Of a DNA stretch of 52,794 nucleotides, positions 40,521 through 48,802 are shown in pieces (within the stretch, counting starts at the first letter, position 1; every line of letters begins with the position of its first letter). The translations under genes were made by a program, and so were the position numbers. This stretch comes from Bernardetiaceae bacterium (GTDB lineage: Bacteria > Bacteroidota > Bacteroidia > Cytophagales > Bernardetiaceae): NCBI GenBank assembly GCA_020832465.1, contig JAFIER010000115.1, positions 1 to 52,794 of the forward strand, read 5' to 3'. The notes beneath the pieces were generated by a model, which was not told where the DNA came from, ran no database searches, and worked only from the letters and a program-made list of their open reading frames with translations.

Positions 40521-41546
40521 ATGAGAAAAGAATACCTCGACCCCGAGCATAAAAGCATTGCACCCGCCGAGCAAGAAATCGAAAAAGCTTTGAGACCCTT
40601 AGCTTTTTCTGATTTCCAAGGCCAAGAAAAAATTATGGCTAACCTGCAAGTATTTGTATCGGCAGCACTCGCCAGAGAAGAACCGCTCGACCACGTACTG
40701 CTACACGGACCGCCAGGATTAGGAAAAACTACACTCTCTTTTATTATTGCACAAGAGTTGCACGCACAAATCAAAACAACATCAGGGCCCGTGCTTGATA
40801 AACCCAGTGATTTGGCTGGCCTGCTTACAAATTTAGAAGAGGGGGACGTGCTTTTTATAGACGAGATACACCGACTCAACCCCGTCGTAGAGGAGTACCT
40901 CTACTCCGCTATGGAGGATTATAAAATCGATATTATGCTGGACTCCGGTCCGAGTGCACGCTCCGTACAGCTTTCGCTCAATCCATTTACACTTATTGGT
41001 GCTACGACTCGTTCCGGACTGCTCACCTCGCCTTTGCGCGCCCGTTTTGGAATCAATGCAAGGCTTGAGTACTATGATGCCGAACTTTTGAGCGGTATTG
41101 TCAAACGATCCGCTACTATACTACATACACCCATAGATGACGACGCCGCTTTTGAGCTGGCGAGGCGCAGCAGAGGTACGCCACGTATTGCAAATAACTT
41201 ACTGCGACGAACCAGAGACTTTGCACAAGTAAAAGGAGACGGACGAATTACACTTGCTATTGCTGATATGGCATTGCAAGCCTTAGAAGTAGATCAAAAT
41301 GGACTTGATGAAATGGATAACCGAATTTTATCTACTATTATAGATAAATTTAAAGGCGGACCCGTAGGGCTTACTACCATTGCTACTGCTTGTGGCGAAG
41401 AGGCGGAAACCATTGAAGAGGTCTATGAACCATTTTTGATAAAAGAGGGATACCTCAAACGCACACCAAGAGGGCGAGAGGCGACCTCATTAGCATACGA
41501 ACATCTCAAGAGAGAAGAGCCCCCACAACTTTCGGGTTTATTTTAA
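40521..41546 (+). CDS. ruvB: Holliday junction branch migration ATPase RuvB
   Basis: A 341-residue AAA+ motor that works with RuvA to migrate Holliday junctions. It has an N-terminal [14 protein letters not shown], Walker [11 protein letters not shown] (62-71), Walker [11 protein letters not shown] (about 110-119), sensor/arginine-finger region [19 protein letters not shown] (about 154-172), and the winged-helix C-terminus with [10 protein letters not shown] and [17 protein letters not shown]. Length typical. ruvA is not adjacent. The gene is followed by an element A copy. Confidence 0.97.
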   Translation: MRKEYLDPEHKSIAPAEQEIEKALRPLAFSDFQGQEKIMANLQVFVSAALAREEPLDHVLLHGPPGLGKTTLSFIIAQELHAQIKTTSGPVLDKPSDLAGLLTNLEEGDVLFIDEIHRLNPVVEEYLYSAMEDYKIDIMLDSGPSARSVQLSLNPFTLIGATTRSGLLTSPLRARFGINARLEYYDAELLSGIVKRSATILHTPIDDDAAFELARRSRGTPRIANNLLRRTRDFAQVKGDGRITLAIADMALQALEVDQNGLDEMDNRILSTIIDKFKGGPVGLTTIATACGEEAETIEEVYEPFLIKEGYLKRTPRGREATSLAYEHLKREEPPQLSGLF

Positions 41547-41597
41547 AATCGCAAAACCTTGAGAGCTTTAGATGCGTAAATAGCAAAGTGAAAAATC

Positions 41598-41724
41598 ATA
41601 CTAAATAGACATTCGCTAGCCAGAAATAAAATTTCTCAAAGCAATGTTATTTCTAAGCCCATTTTATTTTTCTATAGCGTGGGATTTGCAAACCACACGC
41701 TATAGAAAAAAATGTATTGTGGTG
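41598..41724. repeat. Element A copy
   Basis: Left end ATACTAAATAGACATT then CGCTAGCCAGAAATAA, core hairpin with a mutated arm (AAATTTCTCAAAGCAATGTT), AAGCCCATT, second hairpin TTTCTATAGCGTGGG/CACACGCTATAGAAA, right end AATGTATTGTGGT. Lies between ruvB and the lipoprotein gene. Confidence 0.75.
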
Positions 41725-41776
41725 AAAAATAAAAAATCATATATCAAATAACTCATTTTTTTAAACCGTAGAAATT

Positions 41777-42334
41777 ATGTCAAGACATAACAAACTCATA
41801 CAATTTGCCATAGCCTTTTTATGTAGCTCTTTTTTGCTGACTGCTTGCACAGGAGGTAGTGATAGTGAGAAAACAAACTCCACGACTAATACAGACCCTA
41901 TGCTCATCGGAAAATGGGAGGTTACTAACATTAGTGTCGTCGAAAATACGCTAAAAGATGTCTTCGACGAAGAGGAAAATATGCCTGAAAGTATTAGCAC
42001 CGAGGAGTTAGCTTTTATGCACTTTCGTGAAGATGGCAAAGTAGAGTTGAACTTTAAGAGCGAAGAGTACGAAAAGCAAGTAACAAATTATAGCGTTGAG
42101 GCTGGTAGGTTAATCAAGTTTGGTGCAAATAGTGAGAAAGAATCAAAGTCAATGCTTGAGAGTTTGTTAGAAAATGCTGTAGCTAATGCGTTTGATGGAG
42201 TCAATACTTATGAAATTCTTGAATTAGATAAAAATGAACTCAAGCTACGGCAGAAAATTATATTTAGAAACCCTCTCGAGCGCAATTCGCAAGAGCTGGC
42301 GCGTATCGTCATAGAGCTAAATCTTAGCCGTTAA
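41777..42334 (+). CDS. Lipocalin-like lipoprotein
   Basis: A 185-residue lipoprotein with a type II signal (lipobox LLTAC, acylated Cys24). The mature part has LIGKWEVTNISVVEN (about 43-57), the G-x-W strand typical of lipocalin-like Bacteroidota domains, followed by LAFMHFREDGKVELNF and ELDKNELKLRQKI. Likely an outer-membrane-anchored small beta-barrel that binds an unknown ligand. The next gene is 121 bp downstream. Confidence 0.75.
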   Translation: MSRHNKLIQFAIAFLCSSFLLTACTGGSDSEKTNSTTNTDPMLIGKWEVTNISVVENTLKDVFDEEENMPESISTEELAFMHFREDGKVELNFKSEEYEKQVTNYSVEAGRLIKFGANSEKESKSMLESLLENAVANAFDGVNTYEILELDKNELKLRQKIIFRNPLERNSQELARIVIELNLSR

Positions 42335-42455
42335 AACCTTAGGTATAACTCAAATCTACGCATATAGCGATGAAGTAACCTAAAAATAACATTGCCCAAA
42401 GCTATGTCATTGCTGAACGGCACTATCATTTTTAAGTATTAGAAATATTTATACG

Positions 42456-42668
42456 ATGACTAAAATACGTCTTGAAGTAAGCCTCGAAGAGGCCAATCTT
42501 ATTTTTAAAGCACTTGGAAAAGAGCCTTTTGCAGATGTCTATGAGCTTATCGGTAAGCTCAACGAACAAGCTAATGCACAGCTCCAAGCCCAGCAACAAC
42601 AGCGCAAACAAGATAGCAAACAGCTATCGCCTAATCATTTTCCCAAAACGCCTAAATCTTCATCATAA
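42456..42668 (+). CDS. Small protein coupled to the baseplate gene
   Basis: A 70-residue protein: an N-terminal strand-helix unit (IRLEVSLEEANLIFKALGKE, PFADVYELIGKLNEQ) with a Q-rich tail. The EANLIxKALGxxPF-x-x-V-x-E-L-I pattern occurs in small uncharacterised bacterial and phage proteins. Its stop TAA overlaps the ATG of the next gene by one base (TAATG at 42666-42670), a sign of translational coupling, so it probably works with or regulates the baseplate protein. Confidence 0.75.
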   Translation: MTKIRLEVSLEEANLIFKALGKEPFADVYELIGKLNEQANAQLQAQQQQRKQDSKQLSPNHFPKTPKSSS

Positions 42669-45550
42669 TGCAAGAGCCTTCGTTTATACAAAGCACGCCA
42701 GAAGAGGAAGAAATAAGCCTCAATTTTCGCCAACTCTATGAAGAAGGATTGCGTGAAGCGCAACATTTTTCAGGTGAAAATTGGACTGATTATAACATAC
42801 ACGATCCAGGAGTTACCATACTCGAGCAGCTATGTTATGCGCTTACTGAAATGGCATACAGAGCAAAGTTTGAAGTAGCTGATTTTCTCACAGATCCAAA
42901 AACACAAAAAATAAATCCGCAGAGACAAAGTCTTTATACCGCTGACGAAATTTTTGTCTCTAATGCACTTACTATTGAAGATTATAGAAAACTTATTTTC
43001 GATCGTGTATTCGAGGTCTTAAATGTGTGGATTGAGCCTGTTATACAAGAAGGGCACACTTTGCAAGGCTTGTATAAAGTCTATTTGCACCTCAACGAAC
43101 TCGTAGATACGCCAGAACAAAAACAGCAAGTCAAAGAACGAGTACGGAAAGTTTATGCAGCACATCGAAATCTTTGCGAAGATATCCAAGAAATTATTAT
43201 CCTTGAGCCTTTTAAAGTACGATTGCAAGGAGATATCTACCTTAATGAAAATTATGACCCCGAAGAAGTCTTGGCAGAAGTCTTTTTTAGAGTCAATAAG
43301 CACCTTGCACCCGAAATCCGATTTTATGCCCTTGAAGAAATGAAAAAAGAAGGTGCATCACTCGAGCAAATCTTTTCAGGGCCTGCCTTAAAGCACGGAT
43401 TTATCAAAAGTGAAGAACTCGAAGAGAGACCGAGAAATATACTCATATCAGATATTACGCGCATTATTATGGACGTAAAAGGAGTAGGAAGTGTCCAAAA
43501 CCTCACATTCTATGCAAAAGGAAAAGTGCACGCCGAACAAATGCCTATAAGTATCAATACTATTCCTATGTTGGATACAGAGCCTGATACAAGGGGAAGG
43601 CACGCCATGCATATACACCGAAATAACATTACTTTTAAAGTTGATAACGCCACCATACAAGCTGATTTTAATGCACTAAGAACAGCTTCACGCCGAATTT
43701 ATAGGCTTACTCATGGCGAAATAGAACTCCCAAAAGGACAAAAAAGAGACTTCAAAAACTATTATTCTATTCAAGAAGATTTTCCACTCAACTACGGCAT
43801 CAGTAGCCAAGGATTATCGCACAAAGCCTCGCCACAGCGAAAAGCCCAAGCTAAGCAACTCAAAGCCTATTTGATGTTCTTTGAACAACTCATGACAAAC
43901 TACCTCGCACAGCTCGAAGGAGTAAGAGAACTCTACTCCGTCAGCACAAAACTCAATAAAACCTATTTCTACCAACCATTAGATACTGTACCTAATAGCG
44001 AAGAACTTTTTGCAAAATCTGACGTAACAGAAGTCTCTTTACTAAGCAAAAACGGAACAATTCCGCATCATTATAAAAAAGGACTCGCACCCGTAAACAC
44101 ACAATACGATGACTATGCAGACAGAAGAAACAGGTTTCTTAACTACCTGCTCGCTATCTATGGAGAATCTTTTGCCCAATATTCTATCTCAAAGTTTAAC
44201 AAATATTTCGACCAAGACGACTACCAACACGCACTTATCGCTAATAAAATCCGATTTCTTAATCATATCACGCAAATTAGTAAAAATAGGGCAAAGGCTT
44301 TTGATTATACCGAAACAATTGATAACCCTCTTAATGTCTCGGGCTTAGAACTCAAAATCTGTATCCTCTTAGAGCTCGGATTGCTCAATCGTGAACGAAG
44401 CGCTCCTATTACACACCTCAACGAATCCCTTTTAGATGCTTTCGAAAACCGTGCAATGCGCCTTATCGGAAACTATATCGTCGACCCCGTCGTCGGAATT
44501 ATTCGCAATGAAAATATTAATAATGCCTACATTGAAAATAATTTTGAATATGTAGATGAAGACGAACAACATGAGTTTTCTGATAAACAAATTGATGCAC
44601 TCCTGCGCAAAACCCTACCCTTCCGAATGGAAACCATAGACGAGTATTATTTGCGCAAAGGCATAGATATGGAATACTATAAAATAGGACAAGACCCTGA
44701 TAATAAAGACCTTTACTATGCCGTTTATAAAGCAGAGGAAGATTCTGCTTGGCGCAAAATAGGTGAGTTTGCCAACCGTGCCGAGGCTGTAATGGGAATC
44801 AAAGAGCTTGTAGAGTTTGTCCGCGAACTCAACGTGCGTAGCGAAGGCGTACACGTGTTAGAACACTTTCTTTTAAGACCTAATTTTGAAGAAAATCGCT
44901 TTAATTTTGAAGTCTGCAACCGAAAAGGAGAGCGACAGCTTATACCCAAAGAAGCCATGACATTCGAAGCGCGCAACGCACTTTTGCAACAAATCAAACA
45001 AGGACTTGCAAAAAACGAAAATTATAGCATCAACGAAACCTTAGACTTCAAATACCGATTGCTTTTTACTTATGAAGCACAGCAACTTTTTGGACTTAAA
45101 GAGTTTGCTACAGAAGCAGAAGCATTAAAGGAAATTGCCAATCTTACAGATTATTTTACCATTACAGAAGAACAAGCCTTCCAAACCGCACACGAAGGCA
45201 TTAGGCTTCTTGTCAGAATCGATGAGAAAACTACAGTCCCAGAGCAGTTTTTTTCTTTTCAAATGAGTTTTGTCTTTCCAACCTGGACAGCCCGTTTTCA
45301 CGACCGTGAGTTCAGGCTTCTCGTCAAAGAAACACTCGCAAGAAATACGCCCGCACACCTCCAATCGCATTGCTATTGGCTCAAACCTGATGATATGCGC
45401 CGATTTGAATCTGCATTTTTTAAATGGCTACACGAAAAAACACTAACAAAACCCAACTTAAATCGTTTATACAAATTACAAAATCGTTTACTCAAGTTTT
45501 TGTTAGAATACGAACAGAAGGATTATCAAAATCCAGCCGTCATTAGATAA
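42668..45550 (+). CDS. Contractile injection system baseplate-like protein (gp6/J family)
   Basis: A 960-residue protein without signal peptide. Residues 35-65 (GENWTDYNIHDPGVTILEQL, then CYALTEMAYRAKFEV) carry the W-T-D-x-N-x-x-D-P-G-V-T-x-L-E motif of baseplate wedge proteins in extracellular contractile injection systems and related phage-tail-like particles. DVKGVGSVQNLTFYAKG (about 265-281) fits the J-like core. The C-terminal half (LEHFLLRPNFEENRFNFEVC near 730-749; SFQMSFVFPTWTARFHDREF near 857-876) is Bacteroidota-type. No sheath, tube, spike or AAA+ gene is nearby, so it is either an isolated component with the rest elsewhere or a repurposed relic. Confidence 0.82.
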   Translation: MQEPSFIQSTPEEEEISLNFRQLYEEGLREAQHFSGENWTDYNIHDPGVTILEQLCYALTEMAYRAKFEVADFLTDPKTQKINPQRQSLYTADEIFVSNALTIEDYRKLIFDRVFEVLNVWIEPVIQEGHTLQGLYKVYLHLNELVDTPEQKQQVKERVRKVYAAHRNLCEDIQEIIILEPFKVRLQGDIYLNENYDPEEVLAEVFFRVNKHLAPEIRFYALEEMKKEGASLEQIFSGPALKHGFIKSEELEERPRNILISDITRIIMDVKGVGSVQNLTFYAKGKVHAEQMPISINTIPMLDTEPDTRGRHAMHIHRNNITFKVDNATIQADFNALRTASRRIYRLTHGEIELPKGQKRDFKNYYSIQEDFPLNYGISSQGLSHKASPQRKAQAKQLKAYLMFFEQLMTNYLAQLEGVRELYSVSTKLNKTYFYQPLDTVPNSEELFAKSDVTEVSLLSKNGTIPHHYKKGLAPVNTQYDDYADRRNRFLNYLLAIYGESFAQYSISKFNKYFDQDDYQHALIANKIRFLNHITQISKNRAKAFDYTETIDNPLNVSGLELKICILLELGLLNRERSAPITHLNESLLDAFENRAMRLIGNYIVDPVVGIIRNENINNAYIENNFEYVDEDEQHEFSDKQIDALLRKTLPFRMETIDEYYLRKGIDMEYYKIGQDPDNKDLYYAVYKAEEDSAWRKIGEFANRAEAVMGIKELVEFVRELNVRSEGVHVLEHFLLRPNFEENRFNFEVCNRKGERQLIPKEAMTFEARNALLQQIKQGLAKNENYSINETLDFKYRLLFTYEAQQLFGLKEFATEAEALKEIANLTDYFTITEEQAFQTAHEGIRLLVRIDEKTTVPEQFFSFQMSFVFPTWTARFHDREFRLLVKETLARNTPAHLQSHCYWLKPDDMRRFESAFFKWLHEKTLTKPNLNRLYKLQNRLLKFLLEYEQKDYQNPAVIR

Positions 45551-45563
45551 TGCAAAAATGGCC

Positions 45564-45623
45564 TTAGAAATAACATGTCTCAAAGAAATCTTATTTCTGG
45601 TTAGCGAATGCCTATGTAGTGTG
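45564..45623. repeat. Half of element A (reverse orientation)
   Basis: GGCCTTAGAAATAACATGTC, AAAGAAATCTTATTTCTGG and TTAGCGAATGCCTATGTAGT reproduce the core and one end of element A in reverse. The second hairpin is absent. Confidence 0.55.
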
Positions 45624-45682
45624 AGATAATACTAAAATTGCAAAATTTCTAATACGGACGCAACACTGCGTCTTGAAGCCTA

Positions 45683-45777
45683 AATTAAAACAAAAACTAA
45701 CTACGCTCGCCGTGTTTGGTGTCTTCACCAAACACAAACCGCGTAGTTTTGAATTGCACCCAATTAAAACAAAAACT
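45683..45777. repeat. Truncated element C between 16-bp direct repeats
   Basis: 45699-45761 is 63 bp of element C in reverse, ending GAATTGCACCC and containing GTGTTTGGTG/CACCAAACAC. It is bounded by exact copies of AATTAAAACAAAAACT (45683-45698 and 45762-45777). The second direct repeat ends 11 bp before the nuoB ATG, so the insertion lies in the nuoB leader. Confidence 0.8.
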
Positions 45778-45788
45778 CAGCAAAGCTT

Positions 45789-46346
45789 ATGTTTCCAACA
45801 GACGGAAAAACAGGCGAAAACGCCGTACGCATTCACAAATTAGAAGATTTACTCAACTGGGCGCGCCTCTCTTCGCTTTGGCCCCTAAGTTTTGGTTTGG
45901 CTTGCTGTGCAATTGAAATGATGGCAACTTATGCCTCTTCTTATGATTTAGACCGATTTGGGGTACTTCCACGTGCCTCACCACGCCAAAGTGATGTTAT
46001 GATTGTGGCAGGAACAGTTACCTTCAAAATGGCGGATAGAATCAGAAGATTGTACGAACAAATGGCCGAACCTCGTTATGTAATATCTATGGGGAGCTGC
46101 TCAAATTGTGGCGGTCCGTATTGGGAGCATGGATACCACGTCGTAAAAGGTGTAGATAGAATTATACCCGTAGATATTTACGTGCCAGGCTGCCCCCCAC
46201 GACCCGAAGCACTTATAGGAGGAATTTTTCAGTTGCAAGAAAAAATTGCGAACCCTAAAAATATAGCACCCGTAGCCATCGAACAATTACTTGCCAAAAA
46301 CACAGCACAAAGTTTTCCTGATAAAGATTCCGCTACACAATCATAA
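45789..46346 (+). CDS. nuoB: NADH-quinone oxidoreductase subunit B
   Basis: A 185-residue complex I subunit carrying the last cluster (N2) before quinone. The [4Fe-4S] ligands are Cys39-Cys40 ([10 protein letters not shown]), Cys104 (MGSCSNCGG) and Cys135 (VPGCPPRPE). Length is typical. It is isolated from other nuo genes, which usually form one operon starting nuoA-nuoB: upstream is the baseplate gene and downstream, convergent, is dnaA. The leader carries a truncated element C. The sequence looks intact and functional. Confidence 0.95.
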   Translation: MFPTDGKTGENAVRIHKLEDLLNWARLSSLWPLSFGLACCAIEMMATYASSYDLDRFGVLPRASPRQSDVMIVAGTVTFKMADRIRRLYEQMAEPRYVISMGSCSNCGGPYWEHGYHVVKGVDRIIPVDIYVPGCPPRPEALIGGIFQLQEKIANPKNIAPVAIEQLLAKNTAQSFPDKDSATQS

Positions 46347-46360
46347 ATATTAAACCGAGA

Positions 46361-46451
46361 GGTAGTGTATAACAAGTAATGCTTAGAACTAACAGTTCTT
46401 TGAGAACTGTTAGTTTTGAAAGACTTTGAGCATTACATCTTTAAGACTACC
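46361..46451. repeat. 91-bp palindromic mobile element, copy 3
   Basis: By eye identical to 9197-9287 and 39061-39151. It is flanked by exact 8-bp direct repeats AACCGAGA (46353-46360 and 46452-46459). It occupies the space between the convergent nuoB and dnaA genes, 14 bp after the nuoB stop. Confidence 0.93.
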
Positions 46452-46477
46452 AACCGAGAAAAGGCAACTCGATTGGG

Positions 46478-47953
46478 CTAATAAAGCGTGCGAATTTTTT
46501 CTAAAAGATCTTCTAAAATGTATTTGTATTGTGCGTCTTGCTCTGCTTTTTGTGGAATGGCACGGCAGGCGTGAATGACTGTAGTGTGGTCTCTTTTTCC
46601 AAAGAACCAACCAATGGCTTTGAGCGGAAACTCTGTAAATTGATTGGCGAGGTACATCGCAAATTGGCGTGCGTCAGCAATGGGTTTTTTACGCGATTTA
46701 GACTGTAGCTCTTCTGTTGTTACATTAAAATAACCAATAATTAGGTCTTCAATTTCTTTGAGCGATAGCGAAGGAGCTTCGTCTGATACAATACCGCCAA
46801 GCGTTTGCTGTGCAAGGCTTACAGTAAGCACCTCGTTTAGTAGCTGCGATTTAGCGAGTAGGGAAATGACAATACCCTCAATTTCTCTGACATTAGTTGT
46901 AATCTTGCGCGCTAAAAAATCAATAACCTCCTCTGAAAAAAGTCCATCTTCTTGCTCGAGCTTAGCGCGAATAATTTGCACTCGGGTTTGATAGCCTGGC
47001 ACTTGTATATCCGTAGTTAGACCCCACTTAAACCTCGATAGTAGGCGGTCTTGCAATCCGCGCAACTCGTTCGGCGCGCGGTCGCTTGTCATGATAATTT
47101 GCTTTTGAGATTGATGCAAATTATTGAAAATATGAAAAAAGTTTTCCTGTGTTTTTTCTTTTCCTACAAAAAACTGAATGTCATCGATAATCAATACATC
47201 TAAGGCAAAATAAGATTTTTGAAACTCTTGAATCATATTTTGTCTTGTCGCATTGACATAATCCGTAGTAAACTGCTCGGCAGAAATATAAAGCACACGC
47301 TTAGAAGGCAGGTTTTTGATAATAGAGTTGCCAATAGCTTGTGCTAAATGCGTTTTGCCTAAGCCCACACCACCATAGCAGATAAGTGGATTAAAAGAAT
47401 TTTTACCAGGATTCCCCGCGATGCGATGCCCAGCGGAGCGGGCAAGGCGATTACAATCCCCTTCGATAAAATTATCAAAAGTATATTTAGGCGAGAGATT
47501 GCTTTGAAAAGGCTTCTCTGTTTTACGTGCTACCGTAGGCAAATAAGTAGAATTTGCGGGCTTATTCAGCGGCGTGGGATTAGGCACGGGCTGCTTATTG
47601 GGCTGATGCAAAAGGCTGCCTTGTTGCTTATTAGCATGGACAATACTTTTTTGATAAGGATTTTGGTTAGCAGCTGTATTGACTACCGAGTACTCAAGCT
47701 GACCATCTTGACCAATTTCTTGGCGAATGGCCTGTCTCAAAATTTCGACATAATGCTCCTCAAGCCATTCGTAATAAAAGCGCGTAGGCACTTGAATGGT
47801 GAGCACACTATTTCGTAGCCGAATTGCACGAATAGGCAAAAACCATGTATTAAAGCTCTGCTCAGGCAGAGTTTGTTTAATGGTTTTCAGACAGTTAGCC
47901 CATACGCTTTGGCAGTCCATATTGTCGTTGCTATGAGAGTGGTTCGGTTGCAA
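46478..47953 (-). CDS. dnaA: Chromosomal replication initiator DnaA
   Basis: A 491-residue initiator. Domain I covers about 12-95 (CQSVWANCLKTIKQTLPEQS FNTWF pattern), then a Gln/Pro/Asn-rich domain II (about 105-165). The AAA+ domain has Walker A GGVGLGKTH (about 198-206), Walker B LIIDDIQFF (about 263-271) and LSRFKWGL. Domain IV holds the DnaA-box helix-turn-helix GKRDHTTVIHACRAI (about 458-472). The start may be ATG 47953 or, as in close relatives, MDCQSVW at 47920. Genes usually beside dnaA (dnaN, recF) are not here. Confidence 0.97.
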   Translation of the reverse strand: MQPNHSHSNDNMDCQSVWANCLKTIKQTLPEQSFNTWFLPIRAIRLRNSVLTIQVPTRFYYEWLEEHYVEILRQAIRQEIGQDGQLEYSVVNTAANQNPYQKSIVHANKQQGSLLHQPNKQPVPNPTPLNKPANSTYLPTVARKTEKPFQSNLSPKYTFDNFIEGDCNRLARSAGHRIAGNPGKNSFNPLICYGGVGLGKTHLAQAIGNSIIKNLPSKRVLYISAEQFTTDYVNATRQNMIQEFQKSYFALDVLIIDDIQFFVGKEKTQENFFHIFNNLHQSQKQIIMTSDRAPNELRGLQDRLLSRFKWGLTTDIQVPGYQTRVQIIRAKLEQEDGLFSEEVIDFLARKITTNVREIEGIVISLLAKSQLLNEVLTVSLAQQTLGGIVSDEAPSLSLKEIEDLIIGYFNVTTEELQSKSRKKPIADARQFAMYLANQFTEFPLKAIGWFFGKRDHTTVIHACRAIPQKAEQDAQYKYILEDLLEKIRTLY

Positions 47954-48802
47954 TATAATAACAATGCTAAATTGATACGTAAAAAACAGTTGAGTAGCCT
48001 ATTTTGCAAAGACCTTTGAGGCGCATGCCTCTCCCCTCTTTTTTGGGGATTGCAAAGGTGCAAAAAAAACAGCATAAAAAAAAGCCGTTTTTATCTACTT
48101 TATCTGATTCTAAAAAAAGCAAAGGTTATAGCTAAAATATCCGCTAATACCTTAATGTCCGTAGGTTAGCTCATGCTTAAATCTTTTTTTTAAGCGAACT
48201 TTGCGTAAATGTTACATTTGAACTATTCTTATAAACAATGCCTATAAAAAAAATAGCAAACTCCAATTTTAAGCAAAACAAGCCTTTCTGTTTAGATTTC
48301 AATGACTTGGCAAACACACTGCCAAATCATATCTTCTAATTATGCAAAAAACTAATTATAGTGAATCATGCACTAAGGACTTCTACAAAAATACGAAAAA
48401 AAAACAATAGTCAAAAGTATCGTTTTACTTCTTTTCAATCTTTTTTTTAAAACGTAAAAAAAAAGTTTTTAGTGCAAAAAAACCGCTTTTGTTTTGAAAT
48501 TAGGCACTTTTTTCTGAAAAAAAAGTTTTTTAAATTTTTCTGAACAAAATTGTAAAAAACAAGAATTTTTATACTTGGTTTAAAAAATAAATTTGAAAAT
48601 CAAAGCATTTGCATAGCACAATTTAGGATAGTGTAAATACGTGAATTAGCTTTGTATCAAATTGACAAAAAGACTGAAAAATTAGAGATTTGGGGCTTCT
48701 AAAAACGTTTTTTGACTGTTTTACCTTGTTTTTATTTATAGGACAAAAACAAGATTTCTAAATGATTATTGCAGCCAAAAAAGACTTATTTGAGTGGCAG
48801 TG
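47954..48802. other. 850-bp AT-rich gap upstream of dnaA
   Basis: No gene is supported. 48000-48075 has small GC-rich hairpins (GAGGCGCATGCCTC and CCCCTCTTTTTTGGGG). From 48180 to 48780 it is strongly A/T-rich with many A and T runs of 5-9. I find no exact DnaA box; TTATAAACA near 48230 is two changes from TTATCCACA. It could be an origin, a long dnaA leader or simply a spacer. Confidence 0.5.

Noticed and set aside
45716-45916. 66-codon open frame overlapping the nuoB start
   Set aside because: It runs through element C and the out-of-frame start of nuoB; nuoB in the other frame is unmistakable.
48220-48245. TTATAAACA as a DnaA box
   Set aside because: Two differences from the consensus in very AT-rich DNA, and no second box nearby; not enough to call oriC.
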